62,622 nt of DNA from a virus: positions 1 through 62,622 of IMG/VR virus record IMGVR_UViG_3300043395_001957; one strand, given 5' to 3'. How positions within the stretch are numbered: position 1 is the first letter of the stretch; each line of letters opens with the position of its first letter. Below, piece after piece: positions 25,855 to 32,026 of this stretch. The notes under the pieces were generated by a model. It searched no databases. It was given only the letters and a program-made list of their open reading frames with translations, and was not told where the DNA came from. The position numbers were made by a program, and so were the translations under genes.

Positions 25855-26271
25855 TTATTCTTCGTAATAGTTTCTTGTATCAGGATAATCCAATTTTATC
25901 TTTGTTTCTCTTTTATTCTTTGGTTTATCATCGTTGTGAGCAAATATCCAATGACATAACTCATCATTTTTGAATACTTCTTCTAATCTTTCTTTCATCA
26001 ATGCTCTCCATTCATCTCTAGTCTTACATTTAAATGTTTTACTAGCCATTGCTTTGAATAGTGGACCTGTTAAGGTATATCCATCTCTTAACGGATAAGG
26101 CCTTCTGCCTGTTGTGCCTGGTCTTCTACCATTTTTCAGTGCTCTTATCTTATTGTATTCATTAGCTGCTTTATTTCTACACTGCTTACATATTTTTGTT
26201 GTATGTTTGTGTTTCTGCTCAATCTCTTTTGTTTCACCGCAGTGAATACAAGTTAGGATTTCTATTCTCAT
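25855..26271 (-). CDS. Zinc-finger protein (A)
   Basis: A 138-residue basic protein with two CxxC pairs at the N-terminus (CIHCGE...ICKQCRNKAANEYNKIRAL), then RRPGTTGRRPYPL and a helical C-terminal half ending KIKLDYPDTRNYYEE. Unit B's 58286-58762 shares the finger, the GRxPYPL turn and the end. It looks like a small nucleic-acid-binding protein; some HNH-type nucleases start this way, but I see no HNH residues. Next to the sigma gene, so perhaps a regulator. Confidence 0.65.
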   Translation of the reverse strand: MRIEILTCIHCGETKEIEQKHKHTTKICKQCRNKAANEYNKIRALKNGRRPGTTGRRPYPLRDGYTLTGPLFKAMASKTFKCKTRDEWRALMKERLEEVFKNDELCHWIFAHNDDKPKNKRETKIKLDYPDTRNYYEE

Positions 26272-26280
26272 TATAACTGA

Positions 26281-26835
26281 TTAATCTATAAATGGATTGT
26301 TTATTATCTTCTTTAAGTGTGCTCTTATTTTTTTAATGTTTATGAATACAGTCGATTTACTTATTCCTATCTTATCTGCTACTTCTTGCAGAGTATCATC
26401 TGAAGTCCAATAGATTTCGTATATCATAGCAGGTGCGAAATGTTTTGTTTTCTTTAACCTTTCTATTTCACTCATCACTGCTTCATGTGCTTTCATTATA
26501 GCCACATCTCTTTCAACATCATATTCTTCAACAGGTCCATCAGCTGTAATCTCTTCCTGATATTGTAATCGGTTTAACTTCTTTGTTTTATTTATCCATC
26601 TGTGTTTCAAAAACGCCATACAATACATTAGATTATATGAGTTCAAATAGAATAACTTAGTGTTCTTTTTTCTATGTAGATATTCATAAAGTTCGCCTAC
26701 TAAATCTTCAGCTTCCTCTCTATTCTTTGTAATATTGTAACTAACTTGCGATAGCCACGTATGAGATTCTTTGAAAAGGATTTCTAATCTTCTATTACAT
26801 TCCAATGCCACACTGCTAGTCACTTCGTTACTCAT
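26281..26835 (-). CDS. ECF-like RNA polymerase sigma factor (A)
   Basis: A 184-residue protein with sigma region 2-like sequence at about 25-85 (VSYNITKNREEAEDLVGELYEYL, then YNLMYCMAFLKHRWINKTKK). A region 4 helix-turn-helix lies at 147-172 (DTLQEVADKIGISKSTVFINIKKIRAHLKK). The linker is acidic, as in ECF sigmas. Such a factor would redirect host RNA polymerase to phage promoters; the TGTTAAATA-type elements ahead of the structural genes are candidates. Unit B's copy is 58755-59309; the HTH is nearly the same in both. Confidence 0.75.
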   Translation of the reverse strand: MSNEVTSSVALECNRRLEILFKESHTWLSQVSYNITKNREEAEDLVGELYEYLHRKKNTKLFYLNSYNLMYCMAFLKHRWINKTKKLNRLQYQEEITADGPVEEYDVERDVAIMKAHEAVMSEIERLKKTKHFAPAMIYEIYWTSDDTLQEVADKIGISKSTVFINIKKIRAHLKKIINNPFID

Positions 26836-27099
26836 TTATAATAATGATTCTTTTGATGTGATAAATCCTCTTATTCCATCTGCTGCTCTTCTCCAATGTC
26901 CTGCAGCTGAGCCACAACTGCAAGGTTGAGGTTCTCTAGTTCCACTTATCTTTAGATAATTACTCCATACCCAACTCATCTTATCGTGAGGAATGTGAGT
27001 TGTAATATTCATCATTGTATTTCTTAAATCAATGAATTCAGACTCACTATATGGATAAAACCTATCAGTTGGTGGTAATGTAGTTGCTGTTGTTTCCAT
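26836..27099 (-). CDS. Conserved 87-residue protein with CSCGSAAGHWRRA motif (A)
   Basis: Homologous to 59306-59575. Both keep FYPYSESEF-like N-terminus, DITTHIPHDKMSWVWSNYLK, and PQPCSCGSAAGHWRRA. The CxC plus His motif could bind zinc. It lies 1 base ahead of the sigma gene, so it may act with it (anti-sigma or transcription accessory), by position only. Confidence 0.75.
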   Translation of the reverse strand: METTATTLPPTDRFYPYSESEFIDLRNTMMNITTHIPHDKMSWVWSNYLKISGTREPQPCSCGSAAGHWRRAADGIRGFITSKESLL

Positions 27100-27362
27100 T
27101 ACTTATCTACTCTTTTTAATTTAGGTAATTTAATTTCTGCTTGCTTTGGTTGTTGTGGCATATTAATTGGAATAGGATTATCCAATGCTAAGAATTGTTT
27201 GATGTTCTGAAACTGCGGATGTTTGGGTGAGAAACTAAACCCTACTGATGCTAAGATTAACACCAGGTCATTTACTGATGTGATTTTTGTAAAATCAATG
27301 AGATATACACTATTCTCATCGATGTTTTCTGTTCCGTCTAAATTTCCTTTTACTAATTCCAT
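27099..27362 (-). CDS. Conserved 87-residue early protein (A)
   Basis: Homologous to 59565-59843: VYLIDFTKI, LILASVGFSFSPKHPQF, and a C-terminal Pro/Gln-rich linker ending EIKLPKLK. Small alpha/beta protein with a flexible basic tail. No family recognised. One-base overlap with the next gene. Confidence 0.75.
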   Translation of the reverse strand: MELVKGNLDGTENIDENSVYLIDFTKITSVNDLVLILASVGFSFSPKHPQFQNIKQFLALDNPIPINMPQQPKQAEIKLPKLKRVDK

Positions 27363-27379
27363 TTGTTTTGTTTTTATGT

Positions 27380-27574
27380 TTATAACTTAATTGCATTACA
27401 TTCCCCATCATATTGTGGGTTAGTTAATCGATTTAACCACTGCTTCCTTTCGCAGCACCCGCATGAGTTCTTTCCGAATAGTTTAGCAATTGCTAATGCA
27501 ATATGCTCACCCATTCCAAAAGTAACAACATATATAAGCGCTTCTACCCAATCACCTATTTTAATTCTTTTCAT
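27380..27574 (-). CDS. Small protein with CGCCERK motif (A)
   Basis: A 64-residue protein with a hydrophobic N-terminal helix (VEALIYVVTFGMGEHIALAIAKLFG) and NSCGCCERKQWLN. Unit B's 59853-60065 keeps GHGKSAAYWVARKLGYSNCGCDRRR. The CxC(C) motif next to a hydrophobic helix suggests a membrane-associated or metal-binding peptide. Function not known. Confidence 0.7.
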   Translation of the reverse strand: MKRIKIGDWVEALIYVVTFGMGEHIALAIAKLFGKNSCGCCERKQWLNRLTNPQYDGECNAIKL

Positions 27575-27575
27575 A

Positions 27576-27722
27576 TTATCTTTTTTTATCTTTTAATGCC
27601 TGACGAACTAATGCCTGAATAAAACCTTTTATTTGGAATCCGTGTCTTTGGCAATATTCTTTTAAATAACGATGCAGTTCTTCATCTAATTGAACCATCT
27701 TATATTGTTTCTTTTCTTTCAT
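27576..27722 (-). CDS. 48-residue ribbon-helix-helix-like protein (A)
   Basis: ATG at 27722, two bases after the GIY-YIG stop region; TAA at 27576. Product MKEKKQYKMVQLDEELHRYL then KEYCQRHGFQIKGFIQALVRQALKDKKR. The pattern VQLDEELHxxLKxYCxxHGF...FIxxLVR matches the 63-residue protein at 60426-60617 and the layout of small Arc/CopG-type DNA-binding proteins: one strand, then two helices. It may regulate the early region. Confidence 0.75.
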   Translation of the reverse strand: MKEKKQYKMVQLDEELHRYLKEYCQRHGFQIKGFIQALVRQALKDKKR

Positions 27723-27723
27723 A

Positions 27724-28248
27724 TTATTTTAATCTTTTATTCAAACTCATTCCTAACTGATGGAAGTGGTTAATCATTGTGTATTCAATATTTCTAAGTG
27801 TTTCCTTATCAGTACCAGCCATGTCCAATATAACCCACTTATGTTTATCATAACCATAAACATCAAATGAATGATGTAAGTATGGCATTACTCCATTGTT
27901 TAGTTTATATTCTTTCTTATGTGCATTTCTTCTATAACTGAAAAGAGTTTGGGTGCTCCCCACATATACACGTTGCTCTGGGTTGATTATCAAATACACT
28001 GCTGATTTACTATCATCTGCACATACATTCTCTTTAGCCCATTGATTACAATATGCTGACCACTTCTTATGATTCTTTCTTTGCCAATCAATTTGGTAAG
28101 TAGGCTTTGTTTGTCTAAAATTTTTATTGTTTTCTTTTACACAACTTTTGCAGTTTGTTTGCAATAAATCAGGAGATGCTGCTCTTTTGTGAAATTGTGT
28201 TAGTGGTTGATGCTTACCACACTTTGAACATTGTTTTGTTGTTGCCAT
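27724..28248 (-). CDS. Zinc-finger GIY-YIG endonuclease (A)
   Basis: A 174-residue protein with an N-terminal CSKCGKHQPLTQFHKR...CKSC finger and a C-terminal GIY-YIG domain (VYLIINPEQRVYVGSTQTLFSYRRNAHKKEYK, then a Glu-containing NIEYTMINHF near the end). This is the architecture of phage homing or intron-type nucleases. It occupies the early region where unit B has a different GIY-YIG gene, consistent with independent insertion. Confidence 0.8.
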   Translation of the reverse strand: MATTKQCSKCGKHQPLTQFHKRAASPDLLQTNCKSCVKENNKNFRQTKPTYQIDWQRKNHKKWSAYCNQWAKENVCADDSKSAVYLIINPEQRVYVGSTQTLFSYRRNAHKKEYKLNNGVMPYLHHSFDVYGYDKHKWVILDMAGTDKETLRNIEYTMINHFHQLGMSLNKRLK

Positions 28249-28301
28249 TTTGTTTACTTTTATATACAGATATATATAAATAAATTTTTGAAAGCGCTGT
28301 T

Positions 28302-28511
28302 TTACTTAGCTTTTTTAAAATTTTGTTTTAATTCTGTAAGTTTTTTGATTAGATAATCAGTATCATCGGCATCTAAATCAATGTATTCTGATGAATAATA
28401 ATTAGAAGGGTCTTCACTATCTGAAATATACAATCTAATTGTGCTTTTTTCTGTAAACCAAACTTCTAATTGTGCAGTTGTGTTGTTGTCTACTAATGTT
28501 TCTTTTATCAT
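28302..28511 (-). CDS. First gene of the minus-strand operon, hypothetical (A)
   Basis: I choose the ATG at 28511 (MIKETLVDNNTTAQLEVWF), giving 69 residues, because the promoter -7 box lies at 28532-28539 and the longer reading would start upstream of it. Product is acidic (SDSEDPSNYY, DLDADDTDYLIKKLTEL). No homolog in B. Unknown function. Confidence 0.65.
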   Translation of the reverse strand: MIKETLVDNNTTAQLEVWFTEKSTIRLYISDSEDPSNYYSSEYIDLDADDTDYLIKKLTELKQNFKKAK

Positions 28512-28531
28512 AGCATTTATTTTTATTACTA

Positions 28532-28562
28532 CAAATATAGTAATAATAATTGATATTTCCAA
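28532..28562 (-). promoter_or_regulatory. Bacteroidota-type promoter of the minus operon (A)
   Basis: The minus strand shows TTG (28562-28560), 20 bases, then TATATTTG (28539-28532), matching the TTTG-N19-21-TAnnTTTG promoter. Transcription would start near 28525, just ahead of the first gene. Confidence 0.8.
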
Positions 28563-29083
28563 TAAATTGTATGATTATTTAGTATTGCAGTAATTGCAAT
28601 TATGCTGTCTGCTTATGCTATATGCTTTCTCTGTGTCGTCTTACTTCCAAAAGGATACACTACACCTCCTGACACTACGGATTAAAAAAAAAATAATCAA
28701 TAGTGAAACGAAGTGTAGTGTAGTGAATTACTTCCAATGAGGAGTAACACTCTGCTTATTCACACTATTCGCAGTATCCATAAGTTATTTACCTTCATAT
28801 GCACCCTATGGATAACACCTACCTATCTGATGAGTATCTCAACTCTGGCATAGATTTCCATTTATTCCTTATCAATGCTATTGGCGGAGGTGTAGTTCAA
28901 AGTTCCAATAGAAAATCAAAAGAGCTGTTGTATGATTAAGTTTAAAGTTTAGATTACAAATGTAATGATAAAAATTGAAAGTTCCAAATAAATTGTAAAA
29001 AAAGTTTAGAGTTCAGAGTTTATATGGACATTTACATTAAATATAAGAAAGATTTTTGAAAAAGCAAAATGCTTAAAAAAATA
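28563..29083. other. Non-coding region, possible origin/regulatory region (A)
   Basis: About 520 bases between divergent promoters with no convincing gene. It holds a 9-base inverted repeat ACACTACAC (28657-28665) / GTGTAGTGT (28713-28721) flanking an A10 run. A direct repeat TTACTTCCAA occurs at 28641-28650 and 28728-28737. A 46-codon plus-strand frame (28799-28939) looks like chance. Repeats and AT-rich tracts are compatible with a replication origin but do not prove one. Confidence 0.45.
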
Positions 29084-29115
29084 TTTGGAAAATGTAAAAC
29101 TTTTTCGTACATTTA
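29084..29115 (+). promoter_or_regulatory. Promoter of the small RNA (A)
   Basis: TTTG (29084-29087), 20 bases ending TTTTTCG, then TACATTTA (29108-29115). The same layout with TTTCG directly before the -7 box drives the B small RNA and the plus-strand genes at 29376. Confidence 0.8.
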
Positions 29116-29120
29116 TGTTA

Positions 29121-29238
29121 AGTAAGGAGAAGGACTTAATTAATACTGATATTTACTACACTTTTTGCATCAGTGTCCTTCAACTTTCATATAAATAGCC
29201 CCCCTGCGGTTGGTGCCATCTCCGAGGGGGGCTTTCTT
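29121..29238 (+). ncRNA. Structured small RNA with terminator (A)
   Basis: About 118 bases from promoter to terminator with no open frame. Helix 1 pairs AAGGAC (29130-29135) with GTCCTT (29175-29180). A 9-base 5' bulge TTAATTAAT follows. Helix 2 pairs ACTGAT (29145-29150) with ATCAGT (29169-29174), directly adjacent on the 3' side, closing an 18-base loop. The RNA ends in a 9 bp hairpin AGCCCCCCT (29197-29205) / AGGGGGGCT (29225-29233) plus a T-rich tail, with GTGCCAT in its loop. Unit B has the same architecture at 61678-61788 with changed but still paired bases. Function unknown. Confidence 0.8.
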
Positions 29239-29261
29239 ATGCCCAAAATACCCCATTTTCA

Positions 29262-29290
29262 TAACTCATTGATAATCAACACGTTATAAA
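29262..29290. repeat. Operator-like dyad repeat, copy 1
   Basis: A 29-base exact direct repeat of 29311-29339. Its first 25 bases form the dyad TAAC-N3-TTGAT-N-ATCAA-N3-GTTA, the size of a dimeric repressor site. It stands upstream of the plus-strand promoter at 29376. Not found in unit B. Confidence 0.65.
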
Positions 29291-29310
29291 TTAAGCAAAA
29301 AGTTGCTGCG

Positions 29311-29339
29311 TAACTCATTGATAATCAACACGTTATAAA
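29311..29339. repeat. Operator-like dyad repeat, copy 2
   Basis: Second identical copy, 49 bases (about 4.7 helical turns) downstream of the first, 37 bases ahead of the -33 box of the plus-strand promoter. The spacing allows cooperative binding. Confidence 0.65.
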
Positions 29340-29375
29340 AAACTTGCTCAATTTTGAAAAAAACTTGCTAAAATA

Positions 29376-29407
29376 TTTGGCTACTTGCTAACTTTTTCGT
29401 ATATTTG
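29376..29407 (+). promoter_or_regulatory. Promoter of the plus-strand accessory genes (A)
   Basis: TTTG (29376-29379), 20 bases ending TTTTTCG, then TATATTTG (29400-29407), a full match to the Bacteroidota pattern. It precedes the three-gene plus-strand cluster by about 95 bases of leader. Confidence 0.8.
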
Positions 29408-29500
29408 TTCTGTTAGGTTGATAGAGTATCAGTTCCTAACACATAAACTTTAAACTTTAACAAACCTCCGGAATGGGAGAAAATCCAAACAAAAACAGTT

Positions 29501-29881
29501 ATGAGTACTTTATTACTTAACAAAAACGGAAACGAAGTCGTTAATCAAAAAGACATTGTGTTTCCATTATCAGTTCTTTTTTCTTCAAAAGAAGAAATGG
29601 AAAGTAATCAATCTTTAGTAGATGATATCCTTATTACTACATTTACTCACGTGTTACATTCTAAAATTAATAATCCTTCTTTATTAGAAGATTTAAAAGT
29701 AGGAGATTCGCTTTTCAATATCTTAATTGATAAGTGTGATGAATACTTTTCACTAAATTATTCAGAGAATTGGGCTGATATCACATACCCAATTATTTTA
29801 CAAACATTAATAGATAAAGAAGAATATGAAGAGTGTTCAGCTTTACAAAAATTGTATGACCAATATAAATCTATTAAATAA
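29501..29881 (+). CDS. Hypothetical plus-strand protein (A only)
   Basis: A 126-residue acidic, mainly helical protein (MSTLLLNKNGNEVVNQKDIV, LFSSKEEMESNQSLVDDIL, DKEEYEECSALQKLYDQYKSIK). No family recognised. First gene of the cluster under the dyad-controlled promoter, transcribed against the structural genes; such clusters often encode early or host-interaction functions. Confidence 0.75.
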   Translation: MSTLLLNKNGNEVVNQKDIVFPLSVLFSSKEEMESNQSLVDDILITTFTHVLHSKINNPSLLEDLKVGDSLFNILIDKCDEYFSLNYSENWADITYPIILQTLIDKEEYEECSALQKLYDQYKSIK

Positions 29882-29906
29882 TAATTAACTTTAAAATCAA
29901 AACAAA

Positions 29907-30164
29907 ATGGTACAAAACATCCCAACAACAACAGAATCTTTAATGATGTATCTCGCAGATAGTATCATTGATACACGTGGTAACATTGCCAGAATCAACA
30001 ACACCCTCAACCGTTTACAAAACGATTTACATTCAGCTCAAAGTAAAGAAGCCAGAATGGGGTGGTATGAACTTATAGATGATAATAGATTAGAATTAGA
30101 GAACTATGAGTTCCGATTAGATTGGTTACGAAGTCGATTAGATGAATTACACAATTTAGTATAA
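29907..30164 (+). CDS. Hypothetical helical plus-strand protein (A only)
   Basis: An 85-residue protein, predicted mostly coiled coil (IARINNTLNRLQNDLHSAQS, RLELENYEFRLDWLRSRLDEL). The start MVQ and leader ACTTTAAAATC-AAAACAAA resemble those of the next gene (MVQKH), suggesting shared translation signals. No known family. Confidence 0.75.
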   Translation: MVQNIPTTTESLMMYLADSIIDTRGNIARINNTLNRLQNDLHSAQSKEARMGWYELIDDNRLELENYEFRLDWLRSRLDELHNLV

Positions 30165-30182
30165 ACCTTAAACTTTAAAACA

Positions 30183-30383
30183 ATGGTACAAAAACACACA
30201 TCACAATTAATTGAGCAATTCAGATTTAATTTAAGAAAACGATTAGATACACTTTGGGAGTTAGAAGATATTCTAGCAGATAAGGAAGAAAATGATGATG
30301 TAATCACATTCAAACATATAGTCAAAGATGAAATACAAAGGATTCTCAATATTTGCAAACTAATAGAAAAAGGTAAGATATAA
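30183..30383 (+). CDS. Hypothetical helical plus-strand protein (A only)
   Basis: A 66-residue charged helical protein (MVQKHTSQLIEQFRFNLRKR, LEDILADKEENDD, IQRILNICKLIEKGK). Last gene before the bidirectional terminator at 30382-30420. No known family; the leader repeats the AACTTTAAAACA pattern. Confidence 0.7.
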   Translation: MVQKHTSQLIEQFRFNLRKRLDTLWELEDILADKEENDDVITFKHIVKDEIQRILNICKLIEKGKI

Positions 30384-30420
30384 AAAAGAAAGGGTAGCTG
30401 TTATGGCTACCCTTCTTTAT
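30382..30420. terminator. Bidirectional terminator (A)
   Basis: A 9 bp perfect stem AAGGGTAGC (30390-30398) / GCTACCCTT (30406-30414) with a 7-base loop, A-rich on one side and T-rich on the other. It ends the plus-strand cluster and the minus-strand late operon, which converge here. Confidence 0.85.
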
Positions 30421-30442
30421 TTTCGGTTTGGCTATTCTCTGA

Positions 30443-30571
30443 TTAACGGCCTTGTCCTCTATACTTTTTTGGTCTTTGGTCCTTTGGACCGTAGGATTTT
30501 CTGGCCTTACCAGTTACCTTTTTACCAAACGATATCTTTTGTATGCTACTAGAGCCCTTTCCCTTTGCCAT
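30443..30571 (-). CDS. 42-residue basic protein, last gene of the late operon (A)
   Basis: ATG at 30571 lies inside the end of the membrane coiled-coil gene (23-base overlap, other frame). Product MAKGKGSSSIQKISFGKKVT followed by GKARKSYGPKDQRPKKYRGQGR: very Lys/Arg/Gly rich. Unit B encodes the same peptide at 61851-61979 with five or so changes. Composition suggests nucleic-acid or membrane binding; the site right behind a holin-like gene makes a lysis or late role possible. Function not known. Confidence 0.85.
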   Translation of the reverse strand: MAKGKGSSSIQKISFGKKVTGKARKSYGPKDQRPKKYRGQGR

Positions 30572-30827
30572 CTGTTAGATATTGTACTTGTGTTTGTAAT
30601 TTAGCTACCTCTGCTGTAAGGTGTAATATAGTTGCACGCATTTCATCTTTCTCTTTACTACTCTGCTCTAATAGAGCTTCTAACTTCATTATACGAGTTT
30701 GACAATCGTGTCTGATGAATCTCTCATCATCCTCTCTATTTTGTGCACGCTTCTCATAGTATCTCCATGCAGCTGCACCACCTAAAGTTGTGATTGCAGT
30801 TATTAATACTGAATACAAATTTTCCAT
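30549..30827 (-). CDS. Membrane-anchored coiled-coil protein, holin/spanin candidate (A)
   Basis: A 92-residue protein with one N-terminal membrane segment (about 5-22, YSVLITAITTLGGAAAW), a basic region and a long coiled coil (RIMKLEALLEQSSKEKDEMRATILHLTAEVAKLQTQV). This layout is seen in small phage lysis proteins and in other anchored proteins; lysis is inference. Nearly identical to 61957-62235. Its 3' end overlaps the basic peptide gene. Confidence 0.75.
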   Translation of the reverse strand: MENLYSVLITAITTLGGAAAWRYYEKRAQNREDDERFIRHDCQTRIMKLEALLEQSSKEKDEMRATILHLTAEVAKLQTQVQYLTDGKGKGL

Positions 30828-30883
30828 TTGGTAATTACAATTTTTTTCCTTATCTTTAACAAATAAAAAACCAAAAGTTAGTT

Positions 30884-31372
30884 ATGTTTTACATTTATCA
30901 CATACCAGGAGTTAAAATAGGTTGCTCTACACAACCAAAAACGAGAGTAAAGAGACAAGGATACGATTATTATGAATTATTAGAAACTCATAATGATATC
31001 AATATTGCTTCTCAAAGAGAATTAGAATTACAAAAAGAATATGGATATAAAATAGATTCAACTCCATATAAACAAAGTTATGAGTGGGTAACAAAAGGTA
31101 ACCCATCAATTGAACCAATGTTAGATGGTTATAGAAAATGGGTAAAAGAGAACCCAGAAAAAGTAAAAGAAAATGCTAGAAATGGTGGATTAAAGCAAGG
31201 TCCAATTCAAGGTAAAAAAAATGTTGAAAGTGGTCACATATCAGCATTAGGTAAAAAAAATTCAGAATTTAATAATCGCATTAGAACATGTCCTCATTGT
31301 AATATTGTAACTAGAGGTGTTGGTTATGAAAGATGGCATGGTGATAAATGCCGAAATAAATCTAATCCTTAA
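30884..31372 (+). CDS. GIY-YIG homing-type endonuclease inserted on the plus strand (A only)
   Basis: A 162-residue protein: N-terminal GIY-YIG-like part (MFYIYHIPGVKIGCSTQPKT, then RVKRQGYDYYELLET, a Glu in RELELQKEYG), a middle with KENPEKVKENARNGGLKQG repeats, and a C-terminal CPHCNIVTRGVGYERWHGDKC finger. It is opposite in strand to its neighbours, sits between two genes that are adjacent in unit B, and overlaps the MPVN gene tail to tail by 11 bases. All this points to a mobile homing gene. Confidence 0.8.
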   Translation: MFYIYHIPGVKIGCSTQPKTRVKRQGYDYYELLETHNDINIASQRELELQKEYGYKIDSTPYKQSYEWVTKGNPSIEPMLDGYRKWVKENPEKVKENARNGGLKQGPIQGKKNVESGHISALGKKNSEFNNRIRTCPHCNIVTRGVGYERWHGDKCRNKSNP

Positions 31373-31694
31373 AATCAGGATGGTCTTCTTCCGGAATACA
31401 GTTTGGCACAGAAACTCCACCCATATCCTTCATACCCAATTGGCGGTATCCACTTTGGCACGGGTCTTCACCTTCTTCAGCTAATAAATTAATACCTTTG
31501 AATTTAGTATCATAAGCTACTCTAGCCATTACTTTAGCTGATGTATCTTTTATCTTACTCATATTTTCTTTTTCCCAATATGAGTAGCAAATAGCAGCTG
31601 AAACATCTTGTTCTTTACCTGATGCTATTTCTTCTCCTATACAACGGCTGATGAACTCTTGTTCAGTTTCGCCTGCTCTTACATTTACTGGCAT
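31362..31694 (-). CDS. MPVN small protein (A side)
   Basis: A 110-residue protein: MPVNVRAGETEQEFISRCIG then EE-AAICYSYW, a pattern of small structural-region proteins in Bacteroidota phages. The C-terminal half (DPCQSGYRQLGMKD...VPNCIPEED) has two Cys like the B copy (DACWEGYEAIG...VPNCVP). Its first codons lie in the shared 136-base stretch. Function not known; the AAICYSYW motif is sometimes attached to structural or protease-associated proteins. Confidence 0.8.
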   Translation of the reverse strand: MPVNVRAGETEQEFISRCIGEEIASGKEQDVSAAICYSYWEKENMSKIKDTSAKVMARVAYDTKFKGINLLAEEGEDPCQSGYRQLGMKDMGGVSVPNCIPEEDHPDFKD

Positions 31695-31786
31695 TAGTTA
31701 TCTACTTTATATGTTTTATTATTAAAACGAACTTTATATACTGTATTAAAGTCCAATGTTCTCCAATCTCCATCTAATCCAACAAC
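31651..31786. repeat. 136-base stretch shared exactly by units A and B (internal copy)
   Basis: This stretch spans the start of the 110-residue MPVN gene and the end of the next 110-residue gene. It matches 62496-62622 and continues as 1-126. Mismatches flank it: base 31650 is g where 62495 is t, and base 31787 is a where base 127 is g. It is the point at which unit A sequence changes into unit B sequence. Confidence 0.9.
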
Positions 31787-32026
31787 AGGAACATTATACA
31801 TGTCCATTGCTGCTTTTGTATCAGAACCGCCGGCAATACCATCACCAATCGGTCCATCTATCCAATACATATCATAATATCTTTTTCTACCTGTTTCAGT
31901 TATCCAACCTACTCTAACAGGGTTAGAAGGGGTTGCCTGATTCTTTAGGATATCTTCAAATTCAGAGAAACTAATTTCAGCTGATATAAAGTGTTGTAAT
32001 TTGCTATGTACGGAATTACTTGTCAT
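31694..32026 (-). CDS. Conserved 110-residue protein of unknown function (B)
   Basis: Near-identical twin of the unit A protein at 34-366 (MTSNSVHSK here). The last 85 or so bases are identical in sequence, being part of the shared stretch. It overlaps the protease end by 11 bases and the MPVN start by TAATG. Confidence 0.85.
   Translation of the reverse strand: MTSNSVHSKLQHFISAEISFSEFEDILKNQATPSNPVRVGWITETGRKRYYDMYWIDGPIGDGIAGGSDTKAAMDMYNVPVVGLDGDWRTLDFNTVYKVRFNNKTYKVDN

Larger units (their letters stand above)
1..31660. other. Unit A: first complete phage genome
   Basis: This stretch carries one full set of siphovirus genes. The late operon on the minus strand starts near 28530, runs down to 1, and would continue at 31694 if the unit were closed into a circle, ending at the terminator near 30390. 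The unit is 31,660 bases from one copy of the shared stretch to the next. Its gene order is the same as unit B except for accessory genes. Whether A exists as its own circle or only joined to B cannot be told from the sequence. Confidence 0.85.

Noticed and set aside
25455-25973. 172-codon plus-strand frame
   Set aside because: It lies opposite the methyltransferase and the zinc-finger gene, both with clear motifs, and has no promoter.
28799-28939. 46-codon plus-strand frame in the A non-coding region
   Set aside because: No homolog in B, no promoter at a suitable place, and codon use unlike neighbouring genes; chance is likely.
29262-29339. Two-copy repeat as a CRISPR array
   Set aside because: Only two copies, a 20-base gap, no cas genes; the dyad and promoter context fit an operator better.
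30490-30515. GGTCC-TTT-GGACC hairpin as a terminator
   Set aside because: It is inside the conserved 42-residue basic protein gene and has no T tail; the real terminator follows at 30382-30420.
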